Positions 50,201-59,296 of a stretch of 64,000 nucleotides of DNA are shown here, one piece after another (the first letter of the stretch is position 1; every line of letters starts with the position of its first letter). Location: assembly GCF_036010505.1 (NCBI RefSeq), contig NZ_CP108569.1, forward strand, positions 7,208,001 through 7,272,000, given 5' to 3'. Origin of the DNA: Streptomyces sp. NBC_01197. Its GTDB lineage: Bacteria > Actinomycetota > Actinomycetes > Streptomycetales > Streptomycetaceae. The notes below the pieces were generated by a model. The model made no database searches, was not told the DNA's origin, and saw nothing but the letters and a program-made list of their open reading frames with translations. The position numbers were made by a program, and so were the translations under genes.

Positions 50201-51160
50201 ATGACGTCACAGAACGCGCAAGGCACGACGGACGGCACGGCCGGAAGCGGCGGGGGAATCTGCGCGGGGCGGGTCGCCGTCGTCACCGGTGCGGGCCGGG
50301 GCCTGGGGCGCGCCCACGCGCACGCCCTGGCCGCCGAGGGCGCCCGGGTCGTCGTCAACGACCTGGGGGTCGGGCTCGACGGCGGGGGCGGCTCGGCGGG
50401 CCCCGCGCAGGACGTCGTGGACGAGATCGTCGCCGCGGGCGGCGAGGCCGTCGCGCACGGCGGGGACATCGCCACGACGGACGGCGCGGCCTCGTTGGTC
50501 ACCGCCGCGCTGGACGCCTTCGGGCGGCTGGACATCCTGGTGAACAACGCCGGGTTCCTGCGGGACAAAATGCTCGTCAACCTCGACGAGGAGAGCTGGG
50601 ACGCGGTCATGCGGGTCCACCTCAAGGGGCACTTCCTGGCGCTCAAGCACGCCGGGGCGCACTGGCGCGCGGAGGCCAAGGCGGGGCGGACGCCGCAGGC
50701 CCGGGTGATCAACACCAGTTCGGGCGCCGGACTGCTCGGCAGTGTGGGGCAGGGCAACTACGCGGCGGCCAAGGCCGGGATCCTTGGGCTCACCCTGGTC
50801 GCCGCCGCTGAACTGGGGCGCTACGGCGTCCAGGTCAACGCCATCGCTCCCGCGGCCCGCACCCGGATGACGGAGACGGTCTTCGCCGACGCCATGGCCG
50901 CGTCCGGCGACGGCGGATTCGACGCGATGGCTCCCGGGAACGTCTCGCCACTCGTGGTCTGGCTGGCGTCCGGGGCGTCCGGCGGAGTCACCGGCCGGGT
51001 CTTCGAGGCGGAGGCCGGGCGGATCACCGTCATGGAGGGGTGGCGGCCCGGCCCGGGTGCCGACAAGGGGGCGCGCTGGACGCCGGCCGAGGCGGGCGAG
51101 GCGGCGCTGCGGCTGCTCGCCGCCGCTGAGGCGCCGCAGCCGGTGTACGGCGCGCAGTGA
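50201..51160 (+). CDS. SDR, Rv3548c-like
   Basis: A 319-residue SDR. The cofactor loop is VVTGAGRGLGRAHA, NNAGF is the structural motif, and the active site uses SSGAGLLGSVGQGNYAAAKAG (Ser, Tyr, Lys). An inserted region (DLGVGLDGGGGSAGPAQDVVDEI) is typical of the MFE-2 3-hydroxyacyl-CoA dehydrogenase-like SDRs. The C-terminal 50 residues extend beyond the usual SDR core. ATG 50201 has GAGGAG seven bases upstream. Positioned in the KstR2-type cluster as Rv3548c; probably oxidises a hydroxyacyl-CoA. Confidence 0.85.
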   Translation: MTSQNAQGTTDGTAGSGGGICAGRVAVVTGAGRGLGRAHAHALAAEGARVVVNDLGVGLDGGGGSAGPAQDVVDEIVAAGGEAVAHGGDIATTDGAASLVTAALDAFGRLDILVNNAGFLRDKMLVNLDEESWDAVMRVHLKGHFLALKHAGAHWRAEAKAGRTPQARVINTSSGAGLLGSVGQGNYAAAKAGILGLTLVAAAELGRYGVQVNAIAPAARTRMTETVFADAMAASGDGGFDAMAPGNVSPLVVWLASGASGGVTGRVFEAEAGRITVMEGWRPGPGADKGARWTPAEAGEAALRLLAAAEAPQPVYGAQ

Positions 51161-51163
51161 GCG

Positions 51164-51202
51164 CCCCCGTGCGGGCGCCGTGAACGGGTGCCCGCACGGG
51201 GG
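51164..51202. terminator. Terminator between convergent SDR genes
   Basis: CCCCCGTGCGGGC (51164-51176) is perfectly inverted at 51190-51202 (13 bp) with a 13-base loop, three bases after the stop of the plus-strand SDR gene. Confidence 0.7.
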
Positions 51203-51328
51203 GTTGGCCGCACGGCGGTCGGCCCGGCGGCGGGCCGTCCGGTCCGGACACCGGTCCGGACACCGGCGCGGAAACGGCCGTCCGGTCGCGGGGGAGTGGA
51301 GCCCCTCAGCCGGCCGGCCGGTGGCCCG

Positions 51329-52120
51329 TCAGCCGGTGGCCGCGTCGCCGGGGCGGGCCGCGAGGTAGCGGCCCGGGACGTCGCCGCCCCCGTGGACCGC
51401 CAGATCGGCGCCGTTCACGTACGACGCCTGACGGCCCGCCAGGTACAGGCAGGCGTCGGCCACGTCGGACGGCACTGCCATCCGCCCCATGGGGATGGTC
51501 CGCGCCACCGCCGCGCCTCCGTCGTTGCCGTAGACGGCCGCCGCGTTCGCGGTGCGGATCAGCCCGGTGGTGATGTGGTTGACGCGGACTCGCGGCGCCC
51601 ACTCCAGGGCCAGAGCGCGGGTCAGGCCGAGCAGTCCGGCCTTGGCGGCCGAGTAGGCGGCCGTGCCCGGCTGCGGGTCGTGGCCCGAGACGCTGCCGAT
51701 GTTCACGACCGAGCCGCCCTCGTCCTGCGTCCGCATGACGAGGTTGGCCGCCTGGGCCGTGTAGAAGGGCGCCAGCAGATTGAGTGCGACGATCCGCTCG
51801 ACGAACCGCGGTGAGACGGTGGCGGCGTCCGAGTCGGGCGAGCCCCCCGCGTTGTTGACGAGCGTGTCCAGTCGGCCGAACCGGGCCGCCGCGTGCTCGA
51901 TGAGGCCGGCCGCCGCCTCGGGGTCGCGTACATCCGCCGCGAGGAAGGCCGCGGTGCGCCCGCCCGCGGCGGGCAGGGAATCCGGTTCACCACGGCCGCA
52001 CACGAGGACATCGGCCCCCGCGCCGAGGAACGCCTCGGCGATCGCGTATCCGATCCCTTTGGTGCCGCCCGTGACGACAACTGCCCGTCCAGTGAAGTCC
52101 GCCGGGTTTCTGATGGTCAT
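51329..52120 (-). CDS. SDR, Rv3549c-like
   Basis: A 263-residue classical SDR with VVTGGTKGIGYAIA cofactor loop, NNAGGSPDSDAAT, NIGSVSGHDPQPGTAAYSAAKAGLLGL active site and VHGGGDVPG C terminus. GGAGG lies just upstream of the ATG. It is divergent from fadD3 with KstR2-type site 3 between. By position and sequence it corresponds to Rv3549c, a dehydrogenase of HIP catabolism whose exact step is not established here. Confidence 0.85.
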   Translation of the reverse strand: MTIRNPADFTGRAVVVTGGTKGIGYAIAEAFLGAGADVLVCGRGEPDSLPAAGGRTAAFLAADVRDPEAAAGLIEHAAARFGRLDTLVNNAGGSPDSDAATVSPRFVERIVALNLLAPFYTAQAANLVMRTQDEGGSVVNIGSVSGHDPQPGTAAYSAAKAGLLGLTRALALEWAPRVRVNHITTGLIRTANAAAVYGNDGGAAVARTIPMGRMAVPSDVADACLYLAGRQASYVNGADLAVHGGGDVPGRYLAARPGDAATG

Positions 52121-52185
52121 GAGCTGCCTCCGTGCCGTCCGGGCCCGGCTGTGCCTTGGACGGCCGGGAGCTGGTGCGATATCAA

Positions 52186-52205
52186 CCTACCAAGCGTTAG
52201 GTAGG
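52186..52205. promoter_or_regulatory. KstR2-type operator, site 3
   Basis: CCTACCAAGCGTTAGGTAGG is symmetrical at 8 of 10 base pairs. It lies between the Rv3549c-like gene and fadD3. A TAGAGT -10-like element (52211-52216) follows toward fadD3. Confidence 0.7.
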
Positions 52206-52280
52206 TGAACTAGAGTGCACAGGACACCGAGCGTTCCTTCCGAACACTCAACCGGGAATTCCGACCGACGAGGGGTCTCC

Positions 52281-53887
52281 ATGACACAGGGCGAGCGGGC
52301 CCGCACCGTTCCCGGCGTGCTGGCCGCGACGGCCCGGAGCCACCCGGACACCGAGGCGCTCGTCGACGGCGCGACCCGGCTGACGTACGGCGAACTGGCC
52401 CTGCGGGCGCGGCGCGCCACCGCCGCCATGATGGCGTCGGGCGTCGTCCCCGGTGACCGGGTGGCCGTATGGGCCCCCAACGGGCACCACTGGGTGGTGG
52501 CCGCACTCGGGGCGCTCGGCGCGGGCGCCGTGCTGGTGCCGGTCAACACCCGCTACAAGGGTGAGGCGGCGGGCGGCTGCTGGCCAGGAGCGGGGCCAGG
52601 ACCCTCTTCGTCGACAACGACTTCCTGGGCCATGACTACCTCGGCTACCTCGGTGGACTGCCCGGCGTCCCCGGCACCGCCGTACGCGGCCCTGGGCCGG
52701 TACCCGCGCTGCCCGGTCTGCGCGACGTGGTGCTCATCGGGGGCGACGCGGCCCCCGGTGCGCGCGGCTGGCAGGAGTTCCTGGCCGCGGGTGGGTCCGT
52801 GTCGGACGCGGCAGCCGACGCACGGGCGGCCGAAGCCGGCGAAGAGGACGCCTGCGACATGTTCTTCACCTCGGGCACCACCGGCAGACCCAAGGGCGCC
52901 CTGACGGCGCACGGCCAGAACATCCGCGCCTTCGAGGCCTGGAGCGAGCGGGCCGGGCTGCGCCACGGCGACCGGTACCTCATCGTCAATCCCCTCTTCC
53001 ACACCTTCGGTTACAAGGCCGGAGTCCTCGCCTGTCTGGGCCGGGCGGCCACGATGGTCCTCCAGCCGGTCTTCGACGTACGGGAGACACTGCGGCTGGT
53101 GAGCGAGGAGAAGGTGACCGTGCTGCCCGGTCCGCCCGCCATCTACACGTCGATCCTCGAACATCCGGACCGCCACGCGTACGACACCTCGTCCCTGCGC
53201 CTGGCCGTCACCGGCGCTTCCGTCGTGCCCGTCGCGCTGGTCGAGCGGATGCGGGAGGAGCTGAGGCTGACCGTACTCACCGCGTACGGGCTCACCGAGT
53301 CGTGCGGCATGGTCTCCATGTGCACCGCCGCCGACGACGCGCGGACCGTCGCCGGGACCTCCGGCCGGGCCGTCGACGGCGTGGACCTCTCCGTGGTCGA
53401 CGCGGCCGGCAACCCGCTCGGCCCCGGCGAGAACGGCGAGATCGTGGTGGGCGGATACAACGTGATGCGCGGGTACTTCGAGGACCCCGCCGCGACCGCC
53501 GAGGCGGTCGACGCCCTGGGCCGTCTCCACACCGGCGACGTCGGGTGTCTCGACGCGGACGGCAACCTCACCGTCACCGGACGGCTGAAGGACATGTTCC
53601 TGGTCGGCGGCTTCAATGTGTACCCGGCCGAGGTCGCGCAACTGCTCGCGCGCCACGCGCAGATCTCCGAGGCGGCCGTCGTCGGGATACCGGACCCGAG
53701 GCTGGGCGAGGTGGGCCGCGCCTATGTCACGGCCCGGCCGGGCGAGCGGCCGGATCCCGTGGAGGTGATCGCCTTCTGCCGGGAGCGGCTGGCGAACTTC
53801 AAGGTGCCGCGCGAGGTCGTGGTGCTCGACCGGCTCCCGCGCAACGCCATGGGGAAGGTCCTCAAGGCCGCCTTGGACAGGAGCTGA
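52281..53887 (+). pseudogene. fadD3: HIP-CoA ligase FadD3, frameshifted
   Basis: Acyl-CoA synthetase (ANL family) that would activate HIP with CoA. The gene starts at ATG 52281 (GAGGGG upstream) and reads normally through VPVNTRYKGEAA. It then switches to the +2 frame near 52570-52580, where the continuation LLARSGARTLFVDNDFLG is found. One base appears missing (a run GGCGGCTGCTGG). Restoring it gives about 535 codons, close to family length. Downstream motifs are intact: FFTSGTTGRPKGAL, YGLTESCG, YNVMRGYFEDP and TGDVG. Without the base a 207-codon product results. Either sequencing error or a recent mutation; the rest shows no decay. Confidence 0.8.
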
Positions 53888-53892
53888 CCGCG

Positions 53893-53970
53893 ATGTATAC
53901 CGTCAAGAGGCGGAAGGACAGCCGGAGTTCACCGGGGAAGTTCGCCGGCGCACCGGGACCCGGGGCGTGA
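53893..53970 (+). CDS. Possible 25-codon frame between fadD3 and the MaoC gene
   Basis: ATG 53893 is preceded by AGGAG nine bases upstream. It reads 25 codons (starting MYTVKRRKDSRSS) to a TGA that overlaps the GTG of the next gene (GTGA). It may only couple translation. Low confidence as a true protein. Confidence 0.25.
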   Translation: MYTVKRRKDSRSSPGKFAGAPGPGA

Positions 53971-54815
53971 GCGAGCCGCCGCGCACCCCGGCGGGTGCCT
54001 GGCGCGGCCGGGAACTGGGGGAGCGCACCGTCAGCTACGACGACCGGGACGCGATCCTCTACGCCCTCGCGATCGGCGCCGACGCGACCGACCTCGACCT
54101 GGTCTTCGAGGAACGGCTGCGGGTGCTGCCCACCTTCGCGCTCACCCTCGCCCAGTGGGCGCCCGACGCACTCGGTTCGCTGGGCGCGTTCGACATCCGT
54201 ACCGCGGTCCACGGGGCCCAGCGCCTTGAGGTGATGTCCCCGCTGCCACGCTCCGGGAAGCTGTCCATGCGGGCGTACGTGAGCGAGGTGTGGGACAAGG
54301 GGTCGGCCGCCGTGTTCGAGGTCGTGGTGGTCAGCGACTGCTCCGTCGCCACCTGGTCGCTCTTCGCCCCGGGATGCGGCGGCTTCGGCGGTGAACGCGG
54401 CCCGTCGGCGCCGTCCGCCCCGCCGGAACCGCCCGACCACCTGGCCGAGGTGGCGACCGCCCCGAACCAGGCGGCGCTCTACCGGCTGCTCGGTGACCGC
54501 CACGCCATGCATATCGACCCGGATGCCGCACGGGCGGCCGGACAGCCGAGGCCGTTCCTGCACGGGCTGTGCTCGATGGCGGGCGCGACGCTGCCCCTGG
54601 CGCGGGCGGCGGGTGCTCATCCGGCCGGTCTGGTCCGCCTCGAAGGACGGTTCGCGGCTCCGGTGTTCCCCGGGGACCACCTCACGGCACGCGCCTGGGA
54701 ATCCGCGGGTATGGAACCGCCCGAGCCCGGAACCGCGCCCGCGGAACTGCGCTTCGAACTGCTCGGCGGCGGCCGCTCAGTGGTGTCCGGCGGGCGGGCC
54801 GGGTTCAGCGTCTGA
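53967..54815 (+). CDS. MaoC-type double-hotdog enoyl-CoA hydratase
   Basis: A 282-residue hydratase-2/MaoC protein. The C-terminal hotdog holds the catalytic signature: ALYRLLGDRHAMHIDPDAA (Asp and His of the hydratase-2 motif) and RPFLHGLCS. The N-terminal hotdog (VLPTFALTL; WDKGSAAVFEV; GGFGGERGP) is a degenerate duplicate, as in peroxisomal MFE-2 hydratase and mycobacterial Hsd4B. GTG start. It adds water to an enoyl-CoA intermediate of the pathway. Last gene of the KstR2-type cluster. Confidence 0.85.
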   Translation: MSEPPRTPAGAWRGRELGERTVSYDDRDAILYALAIGADATDLDLVFEERLRVLPTFALTLAQWAPDALGSLGAFDIRTAVHGAQRLEVMSPLPRSGKLSMRAYVSEVWDKGSAAVFEVVVVSDCSVATWSLFAPGCGGFGGERGPSAPSAPPEPPDHLAEVATAPNQAALYRLLGDRHAMHIDPDAARAAGQPRPFLHGLCSMAGATLPLARAAGAHPAGLVRLEGRFAAPVFPGDHLTARAWESAGMEPPEPGTAPAELRFELLGGGRSVVSGGRAGFSV

Positions 54816-54914
54816 CCGCACCAGCAGAAGGACAGTAAGTGCACGGTGAGTGAGCCGGGTCACTTTCTGTTGATGTTCAGGCATAGGTAAAGGCCAATCG
54901 GGGAGGTGACCGGA

Positions 54915-54934
54915 CCACTGGTGTGAACCAGTGG
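54915..54934 (+). promoter_or_regulatory. 8-bp inverted repeat before the betaine operon
   Basis: CCACTGGT-GTGA-ACCAGTGG is a perfect 8-4-8 dyad 32-51 bp upstream of the aldehyde dehydrogenase start, suitable for a dimeric regulator such as a BetI-like or GntR-type repressor. No regulator gene is adjacent. Confidence 0.45.
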
Positions 54935-54965
54935 AATCAGTTCGGTGAGGAAAGGCAGAACACAC

Positions 54966-56474
54966 GTGTCGGCAAGCGAGACCATTCATGTAGACGGGAT
55001 GTGGCGGGGCGCCGCATCCGGCGCCACACGGGAGGTCCTCGACCCCGCCGACGCGAAGACCCTGCAAGTCGTCGCCGAAGGCGGCGCGGAGGACGCGGAC
55101 GCCGCCGTACAGGCCGCGCACACCGCCTTCGCGGGCGGCCGGGGCGACTGGCCGCTGACGCCGGTGGCCGAGCGCGCCGCGCTGCTGCGCCGGGTCGCCG
55201 GGCTGCTCCAGCGCGACCGTGAGGAGATCGCGCTCATCGAGAGCCGCGACACAGGCAAGACCCTGGAGGAGGGCCGGGTCGACGTCGACGACGTCACCAA
55301 CGCCTTCCGGTACTTCGCCGACCTGGTGATGAACGAGAGCGGCGGCCGGGTCGTGGACGCCGGCTCGCCCGACGTTCACAGCGTCGTCGTCCATGAGCCG
55401 GTCGGCGTCTGCGCGCTGATCACGCCCTGGAACTACCCGCTGCTGCAAGCCAGTTGGAAGATCGCACCGGCGCTCGCCGCGGGCAACACCTTCGTCGTCA
55501 AGCCCAGTGAGGTCACTCCGCTCTCCACCGTCCACCTGGTGAAGCTCCTGGTGGAGGCCGGTCTGCCCGCCGGAGTGGCCAACGTCGTCACCGGCCCGGG
55601 AGTCCCCGTGGGGGCCAGGCTCGCCGAACACCCGCAGGTGGATCTGTTCTCCTTCACCGGGGGGCTGGCCAGCGGCACCGCGGCCGCGAGTTCGGCCGTC
55701 GCCGGTGCGAAGAAGATCGCCCTGGAGCTGGGCGGCAAGAACCCCAATGTCGTCTTCGCCGACGCCTGTGCCACCGAGGAGGGCTTCGACACCGCCGTGG
55801 ACCAGGCGCTGAACGCCGCCTTCATCCACAGCGGTCAGGTCTGCTCGGCCGGTGCCAGGCTCATCATCGAGGAATCGGTCCGGGACCGTTTTGTCGCCGA
55901 ACTGGCCCGCCGCGCGGAGCGGATCAAGCTCGGCCGCGGCACCGCCGAAGGCGTCGAGTGCGGGCCGCTGGTCTCCCAGCAGCAGTTGGACAAGGTCGAG
56001 GCCTACGTGGCGTCGGCCCTGGCCGAAGGGGCGCAGCTGCGCTGCGGAGGGCAGCGACCCGGCCCGTCCGACGAGCGGCCCGCCAGCGGTTACTTCTACG
56101 CGCCCACCGTCCTGGACGGCTGCCACCGCGGCATGAAGGTCGTCCGCGAGGAGACCTTCGGCCCGATCCTGACCGTCGAGACCTTCCGCGACGAGGAGGA
56201 GGCGGTGACACTGGCCAACGACACCGAGTACGGACTGGCCGGCGCCGTCTGGTCGGCCGACACCGCCCGCGCTCGCCGCGTCGCCGCCCGGCTGCGGCAC
56301 GGCACCGTCTGGATCAACGACTACCACCCGTACCTCCCGCAGGCGGAGTGGGGCGGCTTCGGCAAGTCCGGCATCGGCCGTGAGCTGGGCCCCGCCGGCC
56401 TGGACGAGTACCGCGAGTCCAAGCACATCTACGAGAACCTCCGGCCCGCACCGGTCCGCTGGTTCACGGGCTGA
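54966..56474 (+). CDS. betB: Betaine aldehyde dehydrogenase
   Basis: A 502-residue NAD-dependent aldehyde dehydrogenase. N156 in ITPWNYPLL, the general base E254 (ELGGKN) and the nucleophile C293 (SGQVCSAGARL) are present. The carboxyl end PWNDY-like region (WINDYHPYLPQAEWGGFGKSGIGREL) fits BADH. It oxidises betaine aldehyde to glycine betaine. GTG 54966 is chosen with GAGGAAAGG ten bases upstream. It is followed by a choline-oxidase-like gene and a glycine betaine transporter, so the operon makes and imports this osmoprotectant. Confidence 0.9.
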   Translation: MSASETIHVDGMWRGAASGATREVLDPADAKTLQVVAEGGAEDADAAVQAAHTAFAGGRGDWPLTPVAERAALLRRVAGLLQRDREEIALIESRDTGKTLEEGRVDVDDVTNAFRYFADLVMNESGGRVVDAGSPDVHSVVVHEPVGVCALITPWNYPLLQASWKIAPALAAGNTFVVKPSEVTPLSTVHLVKLLVEAGLPAGVANVVTGPGVPVGARLAEHPQVDLFSFTGGLASGTAAASSAVAGAKKIALELGGKNPNVVFADACATEEGFDTAVDQALNAAFIHSGQVCSAGARLIIEESVRDRFVAELARRAERIKLGRGTAEGVECGPLVSQQQLDKVEAYVASALAEGAQLRCGGQRPGPSDERPASGYFYAPTVLDGCHRGMKVVREETFGPILTVETFRDEEEAVTLANDTEYGLAGAVWSADTARARRVAARLRHGTVWINDYHPYLPQAEWGGFGKSGIGRELGPAGLDEYRESKHIYENLRPAPVRWFTG

Positions 56475-56536
56475 CTGCCCGTCTGTTCGCAGCACCGCTA
56501 ACAACCGTCAGCACTTTGCAGAAGGAGCAACGCCTC

Positions 56537-58096
56537 ATGCCTCCGGAGATCTCCACGGTCGCCGCCGACTACGTCATTGTCGGCGGCGGGACCGCGGGTT
56601 CGGTGATCGCATCCCGGCTCACCGAGGACCCGAACATCAGCGTCGTCGTCGTCGAGGGCGGCCCGACCGACATCGACCGCGACGACGTCCTCACCCTCCG
56701 CCGCTGGCTCGGTCTGCTCGGCGGTGACCTGGACTACGCGTACCCCACCACCGAGCAGCCGCGCGGCAATTCACACATCCTGCACAGCCGTGCCAAGGTG
56801 CTCGGCGGCTGTTCCTCGCACAACACCCTGATCTCGTTCAAACCGCTGCCCGGCGACTGGGACGAGTGGTCCGAGCACGGCGCGGCCGGCTGGGACGCGA
56901 AGTCCATGGACCCGTACTTCTCCAAGCTCCGCAACAACATCGTCGCGGTGGACGAGAAGGACCGGAACGCCATCGCATCCGACTTCGTGACAGCGGCCCA
57001 GCAGGCGGCCGGTGTCCCGCGCGTGGAGGGCTTCAACAAGGAGCCCTTCCACGAGGGCGTCGGCTTCTTCGACCTCGCCTACCACTCGGAGAACAACAAG
57101 CGCTCCTCCGCGTCGGTTGCCTACCTACACCCGCACATCGAGGCAGGTGACCGGCCCAACCTCACCATCATGCTGGAGACCTGGGCCCACCGGCTCGACA
57201 TGGACGGCAACCGCGCCACCGGCGTGCACGTGCGTACCAAGGACGGCGAAGAGGTCCTGCTGCGGGCCGGCCGCGAAGTGCTGGTCTGCGCGGGCGCGGT
57301 GGACACACCGCGGCTGCTGATGCTGTCGGGCATCGGCCCGAAGCAGGACCTGGAAGCCCTCGGCATCCCCGTCGTGCACGACCTGCCGGGCGTCGGCGAG
57401 AACCTCCTCGACCACCCCGAGTCCGTCATCGTGTGGGAGACCGACGGGCCCATCCCGGAGAACTCGGCGATGGACTCCGACGCCGGACTCTTCGTCCGCC
57501 GCGACCCCGGATCGCGCGGCCCGGACCTGATGTTCCACTTCTACCAGATCCCCTTCACCGGGAACCCGGAGCGGCTGGGCTACGAGAAGCCCGAGCACGG
57601 AGTGTCGATGACACCCAACATCCCCAAGCCGCGCAGCCGTGGCCGCCTCTACCTCACCAGCGCCGACCCCGAGGTCAAACCGGCCCTGGACTTCCAGTAC
57701 TTCACCGACGAGGAGGACTACGACGGCCGGACGCTGGTCGACGGCATCCGCCTCGCCCGCGAGATCGCGAAGACCGAACCGCTCGCCCACTGGCTCAAGC
57801 GCGAGGTCTGCCCGGGCCCCGAAGTCACGACCGACGAGGACATCAGCGAGTACGCCCGCAAGGTCGCGCACACCGTCTACCACCCGGCGGGCACCTGCAG
57901 GATGGGCGCCCCCGACGACGCACTCGCCGTGGTCGACCCCGAGCTGCGGATCCGCGGCCTGTCCGGCATCCGTATCGCGGACGCTTCCGTCTTCCCGACG
58001 ATGCCGTCGGTCAACCCCATGATCGGAGTCCTCATGGTCGGCGAGAAGTGCGCCGAACTACTGGCCGCGACCCCCGCCCAGGGAGGTACGGCATGA
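56537..58096 (+). CDS. Choline oxidase-like GMC flavoenzyme
   Basis: A 519-residue GMC oxidoreductase. FAD loop [13 protein letters not shown] (about 15-27). H95 in [12 protein letters not shown] corresponds to the His that covalently binds FAD in choline oxidase. Near residue 450 is the catalytic His ([11 protein letters not shown]), and near 490 the Asn of PSVNPMIGV. It probably oxidises choline to betaine aldehyde. Dehydrogenase activity cannot be excluded. AAGGAG lies nine bases before the ATG. The stop overlaps the start of the transporter ATPase (ATGA). Confidence 0.88.
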   Translation: MPPEISTVAADYVIVGGGTAGSVIASRLTEDPNISVVVVEGGPTDIDRDDVLTLRRWLGLLGGDLDYAYPTTEQPRGNSHILHSRAKVLGGCSSHNTLISFKPLPGDWDEWSEHGAAGWDAKSMDPYFSKLRNNIVAVDEKDRNAIASDFVTAAQQAAGVPRVEGFNKEPFHEGVGFFDLAYHSENNKRSSASVAYLHPHIEAGDRPNLTIMLETWAHRLDMDGNRATGVHVRTKDGEEVLLRAGREVLVCAGAVDTPRLLMLSGIGPKQDLEALGIPVVHDLPGVGENLLDHPESVIVWETDGPIPENSAMDSDAGLFVRRDPGSRGPDLMFHFYQIPFTGNPERLGYEKPEHGVSMTPNIPKPRSRGRLYLTSADPEVKPALDFQYFTDEEDYDGRTLVDGIRLAREIAKTEPLAHWLKREVCPGPEVTTDEDISEYARKVAHTVYHPAGTCRMGAPDDALAVVDPELRIRGLSGIRIADASVFPTMPSVNPMIGVLMVGEKCAELLAATPAQGGTA

Positions 58097-59241
58097 CAGC
58101 GACCGGCACCCCAGCGGCCTCGGGCGCCGGCGAACGGCACAACGGCGCGCCCGCATTCGACGCCGCTGCCGCACCCGCACCCGCACCGGCCGACGAGAAG
58201 CGCGGCACCGTCTTCTCCGTACGCAATCTGTGGAAGGTCTTCGGCCCCCGCGCCGACCGGATTCCTGGTGACAGCTCGCTGACCGGGCTGACCGGCGAGG
58301 AGCTGCGCCGGCGCACCGGCTGCACCGCCGCCGTGCGCGATGTCTCCTTCGACGTCCACGACGGCGAGGTCTTCGTCGTCATGGGCCTGTCCGGCTCCGG
58401 CAAGTCGACGCTGGTGCGCTGTCTGACCCGGCTCATCGAGCCCACCAGCGGCGACCTCACCATGGACGGCGAGGACGTTCGCGCCATGGACAGGACCAAG
58501 CTGCGCGAACTGCGCCGCCACCGCGCCGCCATGGTCTTCCAGCACTTCGGCCTGCTCCCGCACCGCACGGTCCTGGACAACGTCGCCTACGGTCTTGAGA
58601 TCCAGGGCCTCGGCCGGGCCGAACGCCGCACCAAGGCAGCCGAGTTCATCGAGAAGGTCGGATTGACGGGCCTGGAGCACCGGCGGCCGAGCGAACTCTC
58701 CGGCGGCCAGCAGCAGCGGGTCGGCCTGGCCCGCGCGCTCGCCGTGGACCCCGAAGTCCTGCTCTTCGACGAGCCGTTCAGCGCGCTCGACCCGCTCATC
58801 CGGCGGGACATGCAGCAGGAGGTAGTCCGGCTGCACAAGGACGAGGGCCGCACCATGGTCTTCATCACCCACGACCTGTCCGAGGCGCTGACCCTGGGCG
58901 ACCGCATCGCGCTGATGCGCGACGGCCGGATCGTGCAGCTCGGCACGCCCGAGGAGATCGTCGGCTCACCGGCCGACGACTACGTACGCGACTTCGTACG
59001 CGATGTGCCGCGCGAGCAGGTGCTGACCGTACGCCGGGCGATGCGCCCGGTGCAGGGCGCCGAGGCCGCCGAGGGCGAGTCGGTGCCGTCCGGCACGCTC
59101 ATATCCGACGCCATCGACACCGTCGTACGCTCCGGAGGCGCCGTCCGCGTCGTCGAGGGGGACCGCTGCCTGGGCATCGTGGACCACGCCAGCCTGCTCG
59201 CCGTCGTGGCCCGTCTCGACGAGAGCGGAGTGGCCGCCTGA
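58093..59241 (+). CDS. Glycine betaine ABC transporter ATPase
   Basis: A 382-residue ProV/OpuAA-type ATPase. Walker [11 protein letters not shown]-loop [11 protein letters not shown], signature [16 protein letters not shown] and Walker [12 protein letters not shown] are intact. A loop insert after the first strand ([16 protein letters not shown]) is typical of betaine/proline ABC ATPases. The C terminus has one CBS-like segment ([32 protein letters not shown]) rather than the usual two. The N terminus has an extra 35-residue Ala/Pro-rich region. Coupled to the GMC gene by ATGA. Confidence 0.92.
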   Translation: MTATGTPAASGAGERHNGAPAFDAAAAPAPAPADEKRGTVFSVRNLWKVFGPRADRIPGDSSLTGLTGEELRRRTGCTAAVRDVSFDVHDGEVFVVMGLSGSGKSTLVRCLTRLIEPTSGDLTMDGEDVRAMDRTKLRELRRHRAAMVFQHFGLLPHRTVLDNVAYGLEIQGLGRAERRTKAAEFIEKVGLTGLEHRRPSELSGGQQQRVGLARALAVDPEVLLFDEPFSALDPLIRRDMQQEVVRLHKDEGRTMVFITHDLSEALTLGDRIALMRDGRIVQLGTPEEIVGSPADDYVRDFVRDVPREQVLTVRRAMRPVQGAEAAEGESVPSGTLISDAIDTVVRSGGAVRVVEGDRCLGIVDHASLLAVVARLDESGVAA

Positions 59242-59296
59242 TGCGTACGCACCACGCGCCCGCGCGTCTGCTCCGCCCGGCCACCCGGAGGCGCGC

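Noticed and set aside
54816..54965. KstR2-type box before the betaine operon
   Set aside because: Only an unrelated 8-4-8 dyad is present; the CAA-n3-TTTG-n-TAGG pattern is absent.
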